Assembly: GCA_001873005.1 (NCBI GenBank)
Contig: MNYE01000102.1
Coordinates: forward strand, 1-10,936
Source: Dehalococcoidia bacterium CG2_30_46_9
GTDB taxonomy: Bacteria; Chloroflexota; Dehalococcoidia; GIF9; AB-539-J10
Reading direction: 5' to 3'
DNA length: 10,936 bases
Below, in pieces: positions 1 to 6,349 of this stretch (within the stretch, counting starts at the first letter, position 1; every line of letters begins with the position of its first letter). The notes under the pieces were generated by a model. That model made no database searches. It worked only from the letters and a program-made list of their open reading frames with translations, and was not told the DNA's origin. A program made the position numbers and the translations under genes.

Positions 1-15
1 TTATTCATTGAGAAT

Positions 16-43
16 TTGGATTTCTCCTTTTAGGTGATATAAT
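16..43 (+). promoter_or_regulatory. Promoter of the Trm112-like gene
   Basis: A TTGGAT -35-like box (16-21) is separated by 16 bp from a perfect TATAAT (38-43), and TGA directly before the -10 gives an extended -10 (TGn) element. The predicted transcription start is near 50, only about 5 bases before the ATG at 55. No Shine-Dalgarno fits in front of that ATG, so the mRNA is probably leaderless or nearly so. Confidence 0.55.
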
Positions 44-54
44 TTACAGCCAGT

Positions 55-246
55 ATGAAAAAAGAGCTAATGCAAATCTTAACTTGCCCGATGTGTAAAG
101 GGAACTTAGAGCTTACTGTTGATGAAGAGAGGGAGAATGAAATTGTCTCTGGCTCTTTGTATTGCCCTAAGTGCCAACATTCCTACCCCATTGTGGATAC
201 TATTCCCAACCTGCTGCCCCTAGATTTGCGGGAGGGAAGGAGTTAA
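55..246 (+). CDS. Trm112-family small zinc-ribbon protein
   Basis: A 63-residue protein of the Trm112/YcaR family. Two CxxC pairs (Cys11/Cys14 and Cys37/Cys40) form a zinc ribbon, and a Y-P-I-V-D-x-I-P-N-L-L-P tail is typical of this family. In eukaryotes and archaea Trm112 binds and activates SAM-dependent methyltransferases; in bacteria the role of the short free-standing form is mostly unknown. Length is normal for the bacterial family. It is translated from the ATG just behind an extended -10 promoter. Its TAA stop (244-246) overlaps the stop of the convergent PTPS-like gene, so there is no room for a terminator between them. The family assignment is firm; any partner is unknown. Confidence 0.85.
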   Translation: MKKELMQILTCPMCKGNLELTVDEERENEIVSGSLYCPKCQHSYPIVDTIPNLLPLDLREGRS

Positions 247-611
247 GGCCTGTAAGCTACCCCGGTTGTGGGGGATTCCCATACCTCTACGGATGCTAGG
301 GTTACCGCCAAGTCCGAAAAGTGAGGCTGAAGTTCCTTATATATAGAAGCAGCGAGGTTCTCACAGGAGGGCTCAATTTGGTCAAAGGGGGGCACTTCAT
401 TGAGATAAGCATGGTCAAAGCGGGCGAGAATCTCTCTCAAGTAGTACTTCAATTGGGCAAAATCGTAAACCATGCCGGAGTTATTGATTTTCTCTCCCTC
501 CACACGAGCGATCACCTTATAACGGTGACCGTGTAAATTCTCGCACTTACCCTGGTAATTCCTGAGACGATGAGCAGCATCAAAGTGCTCTTCTATGAAT
601 AGTTGATACAT
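243..611 (-). CDS. queD: 6-pyruvoyl/6-carboxytetrahydropterin synthase family (QueD/PTPS-III type)
   Basis: A 122-residue COG0720 protein that acts on 7,8-dihydroneopterin triphosphate. The zinc ligands are His14 (AAH) and the HGH at 27-29. The catalytic block reads C23-E24-x-x-H-G-H, so Cys and Glu are both present. In this family Cys alone marks QueD (6-carboxytetrahydropterin, for queuosine), while Glu replacing or accompanying the Cys marks PTPS-III proteins, which make 6-hydroxymethyldihydropterin and can bypass FolB. The D-F-A-x-L (51-55) and F-D-H-x-Y-L-N (65-71) blocks, and the WESP block near the C-terminus, are also present. It is the last gene of the minus-strand folate run and overlaps folK by 32 bp, with GGGAG upstream as Shine-Dalgarno. 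No folB is seen in the window. The QueD role is not excluded, and the protein may serve both pathways. Confidence 0.88.
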   Translation of the reverse strand: MYQLFIEEHFDAAHRLRNYQGKCENLHGHRYKVIARVEGEKINNSGMVYDFAQLKYYLREILARFDHAYLNEVPPFDQIEPSCENLAASIYKELQPHFSDLAVTLASVEVWESPTTGVAYRP

Positions 612-1101
612 TTGGAATCTCCCGATGCCACTTTTCCACTTTTTTATGCCCTTCGACAGCAGTGGCTAGCTCAGCGATGCTTTTGCTTAGTTGTGGATGA
701 ACAAATATTGGGGCGATCTCAGCTAGAGGTACAAGCACAAAGGCTCTCTCAGTTATACGAGGGTGGGGAATAACTAAATCCTGGGTGTTGATGATTTGGT
801 CATCATAGAAAAGTATGTCAATATCTATGGGGCGGGGTGAATTAGGGGAGCTGGGTACCCTACCCATTTTGTTTTCGATGGTTTTGGCTAGATGCAAAAG
901 TTTCTCCGGACTCAAATTGGTGCTAATTTGGCATACGAGGTTGAGAAAGAGCGGCTGCTCTTTGTAACCTACCGGCTCAGTTTCGTAGATAGATGAAATT
1001 TTCTCCAGCTTTACCTTTTTGGAAAGTAGTGTTAAAGCTCGAGTCAAATTCTTCCGCCGTTCTCCCAAATTCGAGCCAAAACAAAGATAAACGGTCGCCA
1101 T
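580..1101 (-). CDS. folK: 2-amino-4-hydroxy-6-hydroxymethyldihydropteridine pyrophosphokinase
   Basis: HPPK (173 residues) transfers pyrophosphate from ATP to 6-hydroxymethyl-7,8-dihydropterin, the cytoplasmic step before dihydropteroate synthase. Family marks are G-S-N-L-G near the N-terminus (9-13), Y-E-T-E-P-V-G-Y-K-E-Q-P-L-F-L-N (39-54) for pterin binding, and the signature P-R-P-I-D-I-D-I-L-F-Y-D-D (89-101) with the two magnesium-binding aspartates. I-P-H-P-R-x-x-E-R-A-F-V-L-V-P-L follows. The length is normal with a slightly long C-terminus, and it is that end that overlaps the start of the PTPS-like gene. It begins 9 bp after the folP stop, so it is almost surely co-transcribed and translationally coupled. 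Confidence 0.93.
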   Translation of the reverse strand: MATVYLCFGSNLGERRKNLTRALTLLSKKVKLEKISSIYETEPVGYKEQPLFLNLVCQISTNLSPEKLLHLAKTIENKMGRVPSSPNSPRPIDIDILFYDDQIINTQDLVIPHPRITERAFVLVPLAEIAPIFVHPQLSKSIAELATAVEGHKKVEKWHREIPNVSTIHRRAL

Positions 1102-1110
1102 TATCTTTGC

Positions 1111-2061
1111 CTACAATCTTCTTACGATGGCATCGCTCATCCTAGAGACGCGTGCCATCTCTTTGACATCGTGCACGCGCACAATATCGGCACCTTTAGC
1201 AATGCCTATAGCAATTGTGGCTGCTGTCCCTTCCAGACGACGTCCTCGGCAGGGAACAAACTTAACCCTTTCCTGGCGCTGCTGGGGAGTCAGTTCAAGC
1301 ACCCAGCCTATTACTGATTTCCGCGAGCTACCCAGAAGGATAGGCCTATTTAGAATCTTAAGTCTTTCTAGGTGTCGTAGAATCTCTAGATTCTGCTCCT
1401 GTGTCTTGCCAAAGCCGATTCCCGGGTCAATGATGATGTTTTCCCAAGGCATGCCGGCGTCCAAAGCTTGCTTAATAGCTCTTTGCAGATCGTTAATGAC
1501 AGTAGCTATAATGTCCTGACGTCCCTCGCCAGATAAGGGGTGTTGAGGTGAGGGCCTCCTTTCCCTTGAATCGCGCTGGTTGCTCATCAAGACAATCGGC
1601 ACCTTTCTTTGGGCAGCCAATTCAGCCAATTTTGGCTCGCGCTTCAGTCCCCAGATATCGTTTATCATGTTGGCTCCGGCGTCCAAAGCCCGTTGCGCTA
1701 GCTCCAGCTTATAAGTATCCACACTCAGAGGCAATGACATTTCCCGGCTCAGTTTTTCTAAAACTGGAATGACGCGCTCCAGTTCTTCGTCAATAGGGAT
1801 TGGTTTAGAGTCTGGACGTGTAGATTCGCCACCGACATCTATTATGTCCGCCCCTTCATCAGCCATGCGTTTTGCTTTAGCTATCGCTGCTTCAATACTT
1901 TTTAGGCCATCGCCAGAGAAGGAATCGGGAGAAAGATTGATAATGCCCATAATATACGTTCGTTTGCCCCAATAAAATATACTCTTACCGCATTGCGTAG
2001 AGCCCAAGGATTTCAATCTATTGTCATGAAGCGGTATATATTCCGCCATTATTCCATCCAC
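1111..2061 (-). CDS. folP: Dihydropteroate synthase
   Basis: DHPS condenses 6-hydroxymethyldihydropterin pyrophosphate with p-aminobenzoate. The TIM-barrel motifs are intact: G-I-I-N-L-S-P-D-S-F-S (39-49), G-G-E-S-T-R-P (77-83), the S-V-D-T-Y block, N-D-I-W-G, I-D-P-G-I-G-F-G-K-T (211-220), G-S-S-R-K-S and the C-terminal R-V-H-D-V. The protein is 316 residues, longer than the common 260-290. Two stretches look inserted: about 167-183 (R-R-P-S-P-Q-H-P-L-S-G-E-G-R), which is encoded by the shared repeat at 1520-1564, and about 12 residues (Q-E-R-V-K-F-V-P-C-R-G-R) just before L-E-G-T-A-A. The usual MHN after the fifth strand reads MSN. The start could also be the ATG at 2049. It lies 21 bp downstream of the methyltransferase gene. 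Confidence 0.92.
   Translation of the reverse strand: MDGIMAEYIPLHDNRLKSLGSTQCGKSIFYWGKRTYIMGIINLSPDSFSGDGLKSIEAAIAKAKRMADEGADIIDVGGESTRPDSKPIPIDEELERVIPVLEKLSREMSLPLSVDTYKLELAQRALDAGANMINDIWGLKREPKLAELAAQRKVPIVLMSNQRDSRERRPSPQHPLSGEGRQDIIATVINDLQRAIKQALDAGMPWENIIIDPGIGFGKTQEQNLEILRHLERLKILNRPILLGSSRKSVIGWVLELTPQQRQERVKFVPCRGRRLEGTAATIAIGIAKGADIVRVHDVKEMARVSRMSDAIVRRL
1520..1564 (+). repeat. Shared 45 bp intragenic element, copy 1 (in folP)
   Basis: This stretch matches 8014-8058 inside leuD at 37 of 45 positions without gaps. It also matches 6025-6069 inside pycB, with only one difference in the first 22 positions. An inverted pair (CCCTCGCC at 1523-1530 and GGTGAGGG at 1547-1554, with one G-T pair) suggests a small hairpin. 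It lies antisense to folP, whose frame through it has no stop. Confidence 0.75.
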
Positions 2062-2082
2062 TTACTATGATATTTTACCCTC

Positions 2083-2886
2083 TTAGGACTTTTTCCCCTC
2101 ATCCTGAATCCCCTGAATCAAGTTCAGGGTCAGGACAAACAATTTAGGAGCATTAAAAGCTAAAGAAAATTCCTTAATTCGCCTTTCCGCCAATTTTACA
2201 TACTCCTCTTTTATCTCGTATCCAACATAGTGGCGTCGCGTTTTTATCGCTGCAATGGCAGCCTGTCCACTTCCTATAAAAGGGTCTAAAACAATTTCTC
2301 CCTCAAAGGTATAAAGTTGAATTAGTCTATAAGGCAATTCCACTGGAAATGGTGCCGGATGTCCAACTTTTGTTGCTGGCTCTGCGGAAGCGGTTGAAGG
2401 ACTACCACTTGAGGCTTTATTCCAGATGATTTCACCCCTCATCAAAAATCCTAAATCAAGCATATCTTCCACAATAAAGGCATGGAGCGGGATATATGGC
2501 TTTCTTCCTAGATTAGCGATATTAATACATGCTCTTCCACCTGGCACAAGAACTCTTCTAACCTCGCTCCATACCCTTTTCAGAAATTCTCTATACTCAT
2601 GTAAAGTGATATTCTCATCATACTCCTTTCCTACGTTGTAAGGCGGAGAAGTAACCATCAGATGAACACTATTATCAGGTAGTTCTGCCATTTTTTCACT
2701 TGATTTGCAAAAGATTCCATTCAGAAATTCAGAGGGGATAGGATTCTCTACATAGTTAATAGACTCTTCCTTGGGTAATCCCTCATATAATCTGCTGGCA
2801 TAAAACGCGGTGGAATCGTGGTTAATTCTTCCCGGAGAACCAAAAGCACTTGTCTTGGTACCCATTTTCCTCCGATTAAATGCCAT
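2083..2886 (-). CDS. DNA methyltransferase (beta-class, TSPPY; N4-cytosine or N6-adenine)
   Basis: A 267-residue site-specific DNA methyltransferase. The catalytic motif IV, T-S-P-P-Y (79-83), comes before the SAM-binding motif I, D-P-F-I-G-S-G-Q (201-208), which is the order of beta-class enzymes. S-P-P-Y usually means N4-methylcytosine, but N6-adenine is possible. The N-terminal block (T-S-A-F-G-S-P-G-R, then N-H-D-S and F-Y-x-S-R-L-Y) recurs in restriction-system methylases. I choose the ATG at 2886 because GGGGGG lies 6 bases upstream; an in-frame ATG at 2910 adds 8 residues and has no such site. No matching endonuclease is adjacent, so it may be an orphan regulatory or leftover methylase. 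The last 15 or so residues (L-F-V-L-T-L-N-L-I-Q-G-I-Q-D-E-G) are encoded by a palindromic repeat and are probably not native. The target sequence cannot be read from this. Confidence 0.85.
   Translation of the reverse strand: MAFNRRKMGTKTSAFGSPGRINHDSTAFYASRLYEGLPKEESINYVENPIPSEFLNGIFCKSSEKMAELPDNSVHLMVTSPPYNVGKEYDENITLHEYREFLKRVWSEVRRVLVPGGRACINIANLGRKPYIPLHAFIVEDMLDLGFLMRGEIIWNKASSGSPSTASAEPATKVGHPAPFPVELPYRLIQLYTFEGEIVLDPFIGSGQAAIAAIKTRRHYVGYEIKEEYVKLAERRIKEFSLAFNAPKLFVLTLNLIQGIQDEGKKS
2103..2134. repeat. Palindromic repeat in the methyltransferase 3' end
   Basis: Arms CCTGA/CCCTGAA (2103-2107, 2111-2117) pair with TTCAGGG/TCAGG (2123-2134) around a TCAAG loop. The core CCTGAATCAAGTTCAGG resembles short palindromic repeats found dispersed in many bacterial genomes (from memory, not searched). 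It lies within the last codons of the methyltransferase, encoding an L-T-L-N-L-I-Q-G type tail. There is no T-run after it on either strand, so I do not call it a terminator. Confidence 0.55.
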
Positions 2887-2934
2887 TTCAATCCCCCCGC
2901 CACAGGTCAACCCATCTTTTATAGGGATTGAAAT
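2885..2934. promoter_or_regulatory. Inverted repeat spanning the methyltransferase start
   Basis: ATTTCAATCCC (2885-2895) and GGGATTGAAAT (2924-2934) are a perfect 11 bp inverted repeat separated by 28 bp. The left arm covers the start codon and ribosome-binding region of the minus-strand methyltransferase. The right arm sits just upstream of a TATAAA-like -10 on that strand (2918-2923). The placement fits an operator for autoregulation, or an mRNA hairpin hiding the start. This is inference from position only. Confidence 0.4.
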
Positions 2935-2941
2935 CGCTCTA

Positions 2942-2970
2942 TTGATTATAGCAGGAAAAGCGATTAAAAT
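2942..2970 (+). promoter_or_regulatory. Promoter of the carboxyltransferase operon
   Basis: TTGATT (2942-2947), a 17 bp spacer and TAAAAT (2965-2970) form a good sigma-70-type promoter. The predicted start is near 2977, leaving a leader of about 26 bases with AAGGAGAGG (2992-3000) ahead of the ATG at 3003. The octamer ATAGCAGG occurs at 2948-2955 and again at 2969-2976, 21 bp apart (two helical turns), overlapping the promoter. Confidence 0.55.
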
Positions 2971-3002
2971 AGCAGGCTAAGTAACTAACACAAGGAGAGG
3001 AA

Positions 3003-4553
3003 ATGGAAATTGAGGAAAAGCTAGCTGAATTAAATAAACTTAGAGAGGAGGCTAAGGCAGGTGGTGGTCCTAAGCGCATTGAGGCACAACATGCCAAAGG
3101 GAAACTAACTGCCAGGGAAAGAATCGCTCTTCTCTTTGATCCCGGAACCTTCCAGGAAATCGACCCCTTTGTTATCCATCGTTGCACCGACTTCGGAATG
3201 GCGGAGACACGCTTTCTTGGCGATTCGGTGGTTACTGGTTATGGCAAGGTCAACAACCGACTTACCTTTGCCTTTTCTCAGGATTTCACTGTTCTTGGTG
3301 GCTCGCTGTCAGAGGTAGCTTCCCAGAAGATTTGCCAAGTAATGGATTTATCCGCCATGAATGGTGCTCCTTTTGTGGGCATACTTGACTCGGGTGGGGC
3401 ACGCATTCAAGAAGGTGCTGATAGCCTCACCGCTTATGGAAATATCTTTACCCACAATACCCTATATTCGGGGACGGTGCCTCAAATTTCGGTGATAGTG
3501 GGACCTACCGCCGGGGGCGCTGTCTATTCCCCAGCCATTACTGACTTTGTCTTTATGGTTAAAGGTATAGGACAGAGTTATATCACTGGGTCTGAAGTAG
3601 TTAAATCGGTAACTGGTGAGGAGGTGACCTTAGAGGAATTGGGTGGGGCTTTAGTCAATGCCACCAAGAGTGGGAATGCTCATTTCGCTCTTGATAGTGA
3701 AGAAGAATGCTTTAGGTTGGTGCGTAAATTGCTTGGTTTCCTTCCTCAGAGTTATAAAGAAACACCATCAGTAATCAACACTGGCGATGACCCAAACCGC
3801 ATTAGTGAGGAATTGCTTCATATTGTCCCTCTAGAACATACCAAACCATACAATATGAGGCAAATCATAACCAAAGTGGTGGATAATGGTGATTTCCTTG
3901 AAGTTCATGGAAGGTTTGCTCGTAACTTTGTTGTTGGCTTTGCCCGGCTAGGAGGGCGAAGCATAGGTATCTTAGCTAATCAACCCATGCATTTAGCTGG
4001 TGTTTTAGATATAGATGCCTCTGATAAAGCCGCCAGGTTTGTGCGCACCTGTGACTGTTTTAATATCCCCTTGGTCACTTTCGTTGACGTCCCCGGTTAT
4101 ATGCCGGGAACAGATCAGGAATTCAGAGGTATTATCAGACACGGGGCCAAACTCCTTTTTGCTTACTCAGAGGCTACTGTGCCCAAGGTGAGCATAATTA
4201 CCCGTAAGGCATATGGGGGAGCTTATGTGGCTATGAGCAGTAAGAGTTTAAGAGGAGATATTTGTTATGCCTGGCCCACGGCAGAGATTGCTGTGATGGG
4301 TCCTGAGGGGGCGGTTAACATTGTCTTTCGCAATGAGATAAGTAAATCGGAAAATCCTGCCGAGACTAGACAGCGACTGATTCAGGGATATAGAGATAAA
4401 TTTGCCAATCCCTATGTGGCGGCAGCGAGAGGTTATATTGATGATGTAATTGACCCCAGAACAACACGCTCTAAAGTGATTAGAGCTCTGGAGATGCTCC
4501 AGGGAAAAGAAGTTAAAAACCCTCCTAAGAAGCATGGCAACATTCCCCTATAG
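3003..4553 (+). CDS. mmdA: Acyl-CoA carboxylase/transcarboxylase carboxyltransferase subunit (MmdA/PccB-like)
   Basis: A 516-residue biotin-dependent carboxyltransferase of the crotonase fold that moves CO2 between biotin and an acyl-CoA, most likely methylmalonyl-/propionyl-CoA. Both halves are complete: G-G-A-R-I-Q-E-G (131-138) and G-P-T-A-G-G-A-V-Y-S-P-A (167-178) in the N domain, and D-V-P-G-Y-M-P-G-T (362-370) and K-A-Y-G-G-A-Y-V-A-M (402-411) in the C domain, forming the two oxyanion holes. Length matches the 12S subunit of transcarboxylase, MmdA and PccB. A strong Shine-Dalgarno (AAGGAGAGG) fixes the start. The gene after it encodes a PycB/5S-like protein with its own biotin domain. 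No biotin carboxylase, membrane decarboxylase subunit or separate biotin carrier is in the window. The substrate cannot be settled from the sequence. Confidence 0.9.
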   Translation: MEIEEKLAELNKLREEAKAGGGPKRIEAQHAKGKLTARERIALLFDPGTFQEIDPFVIHRCTDFGMAETRFLGDSVVTGYGKVNNRLTFAFSQDFTVLGGSLSEVASQKICQVMDLSAMNGAPFVGILDSGGARIQEGADSLTAYGNIFTHNTLYSGTVPQISVIVGPTAGGAVYSPAITDFVFMVKGIGQSYITGSEVVKSVTGEEVTLEELGGALVNATKSGNAHFALDSEEECFRLVRKLLGFLPQSYKETPSVINTGDDPNRISEELLHIVPLEHTKPYNMRQIITKVVDNGDFLEVHGRFARNFVVGFARLGGRSIGILANQPMHLAGVLDIDASDKAARFVRTCDCFNIPLVTFVDVPGYMPGTDQEFRGIIRHGAKLLFAYSEATVPKVSIITRKAYGGAYVAMSSKSLRGDICYAWPTAEIAVMGPEGAVNIVFRNEISKSENPAETRQRLIQGYRDKFANPYVAAARGYIDDVIDPRTTRSKVIRALEMLQGKEVKNPPKKHGNIPL

Positions 4554-4630
4554 AAAAGGAAGTGCTAATGAGAAGAATTGAATGCCCAAAAGATTGAAAC
4601 GAGCGAAAATAGTTGACAGGATGTTATAGC

Positions 4631-6343
4631 ATGAGTTTAACCAACAATAGAAATCCACTGAAAATCACTGACCTTACCTTTAGAGACGGGCACCAATCCC
4701 TGCTAGCTACACGAGTGCGAACTGAGGACTTGAGTGCTATTGCCCCAGAGATGGATAAGGCTGGCTTTTGGTCCATGGAGGTATGGGGCGGAGCTACTTT
4801 TGACGTCATGACTCGATTTCTAAATGAAGATCCTTGGGAGAGAATCCGCATACTGAAGAGGTTGATGCATTACACTCCGCTTCAAATGCTACTTCGGGGT
4901 CAAAATCTGGTGGGCTACCGTAATTACGCTGATGACGTGGTCACCGCCTTTATCCACCATGCTGCTGATTGTGGCATTGATATCTTCCGCGTCTTTGACG
5001 CTGTCAATGATGAACGTAACTTTGAAACCGCTTTCAAAGTTATTAAAAACTGTGGCAAGCATGTTCAGGGAGCATTGTGTTATTCACTTACTGAACCAAA
5101 ACTAGGTGGACCCATTTACAATATTGATTATTATGTTAAGAAAGCCCTCCTAATTCAGGATATGGGGGCGGATAGCTTGTGCATTAAAGATATGGCTGGA
5201 CTTATAGCTCCAGATGACGCCTACAGCTTGGTCACGGCGCTGAAGAAGGCTCTGAAGATACCCGTTGATCTTCATAGCCATTTCACCAGTGGAATGGCAT
5301 GCATGAGTTACTTGAAGGCTATTGAAGCTGGGGTAGATATCATTGATACCTGCATTGCTCCCTTCGCCTTACGGACTGCTCACCCTGCGATAGAGCCAAT
5401 TGTGGTAGCCTTCCAGAGAACCTCCCGAGATACTGGGCTCGACTTGGAATTTCTCCTCAAGTTAGATGAATATTTTGAATCCATAGCTCCTAAGTACCGT
5501 GAATTCTGGGATAACACCAAGATGTCAGTAATAGATAGCGGGGTACTGGGACATCATATCCCTGGCGGTATGTTTACTAATATGGTAGCACAGCTAAAAG
5601 AAGCTAATGCCCTTGACCGCTTGCCTGAGGTATATGCCGAACTACCCAAGACTCGTAAAGAGCTGGGTTATCCACCTTTGGTTACCCCCACCAGCCAAAT
5701 CGTAGGGGCCCAGGCTGTTCAGAATGTTCTTTTTGGCAGATATAAGATGATTTCCCAAGAGGTGAAAGATTATGTTTATGGTCTCTATGGTAAGCCACCA
5801 GTTTCCATTGATACTGAGGTGCAGAAAATAGTTCTTAAAGGCTACGAGCGCGGTGATAAACCTATCACCTGTCGAGCCGCCGATATTTTACCGCCTGAGT
5901 TGGATAAGGCAAGGGAGGCGACTAAAAACATTGCCCGAGATATTGGTGATGTCCTTATTTATGCTCTTTATCCTACTACTGGAATGAAGTTCCTCAGGTG
6001 GAAATATGCCCAGGAAGCACCTCCCGTCCCTCGCCAGATGAGGGGTAGGGTGGATGAGGCCCTCCCTTTAAAACCAGCAACAAAAGAAGAGACTGCGCCT
6101 GCCACTGAAAAGGTAAAAGTAGCTGAAGGTGAAACAAAGTTGACGGCGCCAATGCCAGGCTTGATAATTGGCATTTCCGTAAAGGAAGGGGATTATGTTG
6201 ACGCTGGTGCCCCGGTCGCTATTCTGGAAGCTATGAAAATGCAAAACATTCTCTCTGCTCCTGAAAGTGGCAAAATTAAAGCTATAAGATTCAAGCCCGG
6301 TGATAATGTAAAAGCAGGAGATGTGATAGCGATAATCGCTTAG
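4631..6343 (+). CDS. pycB: Pyruvate carboxylase subunit B/oxaloacetate decarboxylase alpha with biotin domain (transcarboxylase 5S-like)
   Basis: A 570-residue protein that transfers CO2 between carboxybiotin and pyruvate (pyruvate <-> oxaloacetate). An HMGL-like TIM barrel begins with D-L-T-F-R-D-G-H-Q-S (14-23). The metal site is shown by Asp19, Lys186 (C-I-K-D-M-A-G-L, the carbamylated lysine of the family) and H215/H217 (D-L-H-S-H). A PYC_OADA domain follows, then a linker and a C-terminal biotinyl domain with E-A-M-K-M (biotin on Lys536). The linker, about residues 465-480, is encoded by the repeat shared with folP and leuD. The ATG at 4631 has AGGA 9 bases upstream; a TTG at 4613 would add six residues. 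It lies 77 bp after the carboxyltransferase gene. Pyruvate carboxylase B, sodium-pump alpha subunit and transcarboxylase 5S are all possible. The absence of membrane subunits argues against the pump. Confidence 0.9.
   Translation: MSLTNNRNPLKITDLTFRDGHQSLLATRVRTEDLSAIAPEMDKAGFWSMEVWGGATFDVMTRFLNEDPWERIRILKRLMHYTPLQMLLRGQNLVGYRNYADDVVTAFIHHAADCGIDIFRVFDAVNDERNFETAFKVIKNCGKHVQGALCYSLTEPKLGGPIYNIDYYVKKALLIQDMGADSLCIKDMAGLIAPDDAYSLVTALKKALKIPVDLHSHFTSGMACMSYLKAIEAGVDIIDTCIAPFALRTAHPAIEPIVVAFQRTSRDTGLDLEFLLKLDEYFESIAPKYREFWDNTKMSVIDSGVLGHHIPGGMFTNMVAQLKEANALDRLPEVYAELPKTRKELGYPPLVTPTSQIVGAQAVQNVLFGRYKMISQEVKDYVYGLYGKPPVSIDTEVQKIVLKGYERGDKPITCRAADILPPELDKAREATKNIARDIGDVLIYALYPTTGMKFLRWKYAQEAPPVPRQMRGRVDEALPLKPATKEETAPATEKVKVAEGETKLTAPMPGLIIGISVKEGDYVDAGAPVAILEAMKMQNILSAPESGKIKAIRFKPGDNVKAGDVIAIIA
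6025..6069 (+). repeat. Shared 45 bp intragenic element, copy 2 (in pycB linker)
   Basis: The first 22 bases differ from the folP copy at one position. The right half aligns after a one-base insertion (TGAGGCCCTCCC versus TGAGGGCCTCCT). It reads P-R-Q-M-R-G-R-V-D-E-A-L-P-L in the pycB frame, a different phase from the leuD copy, and falls between the PYC_OADA and biotin domains. The exact ends are not certain. Confidence 0.65.
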
Positions 6344-6349
6344 TTGTGA

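Noticed and set aside
1127..1519. Long open frame on the plus strand opposite folP
   Set aside because: Its translation is low-complexity and rich in Ser/Arg, it has no ribosome site, and the opposite strand holds clear DHPS motifs; it is a shadow.
2103..2134. Palindrome as an intrinsic terminator of the methyltransferase gene
   Set aside because: It lies inside the coding frame and no T-run follows on either strand.
2885..2934. CRISPR repeats (GGGATTGAAA resembles some repeat ends)
   Set aside because: Only two inverted copies are present, with no direct array or regular spacers.
4248..4535. Open frame antisense to the end of the carboxyltransferase gene
   Set aside because: It overlaps strongly conserved carboxyltransferase C-terminal sequence and shows no recognisable protein features.
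4613..4630. TTG start for the pycB gene
   Set aside because: The ATG at 4631 is a stronger start codon with AGGA nine bases upstream, and the conserved region begins only after it.
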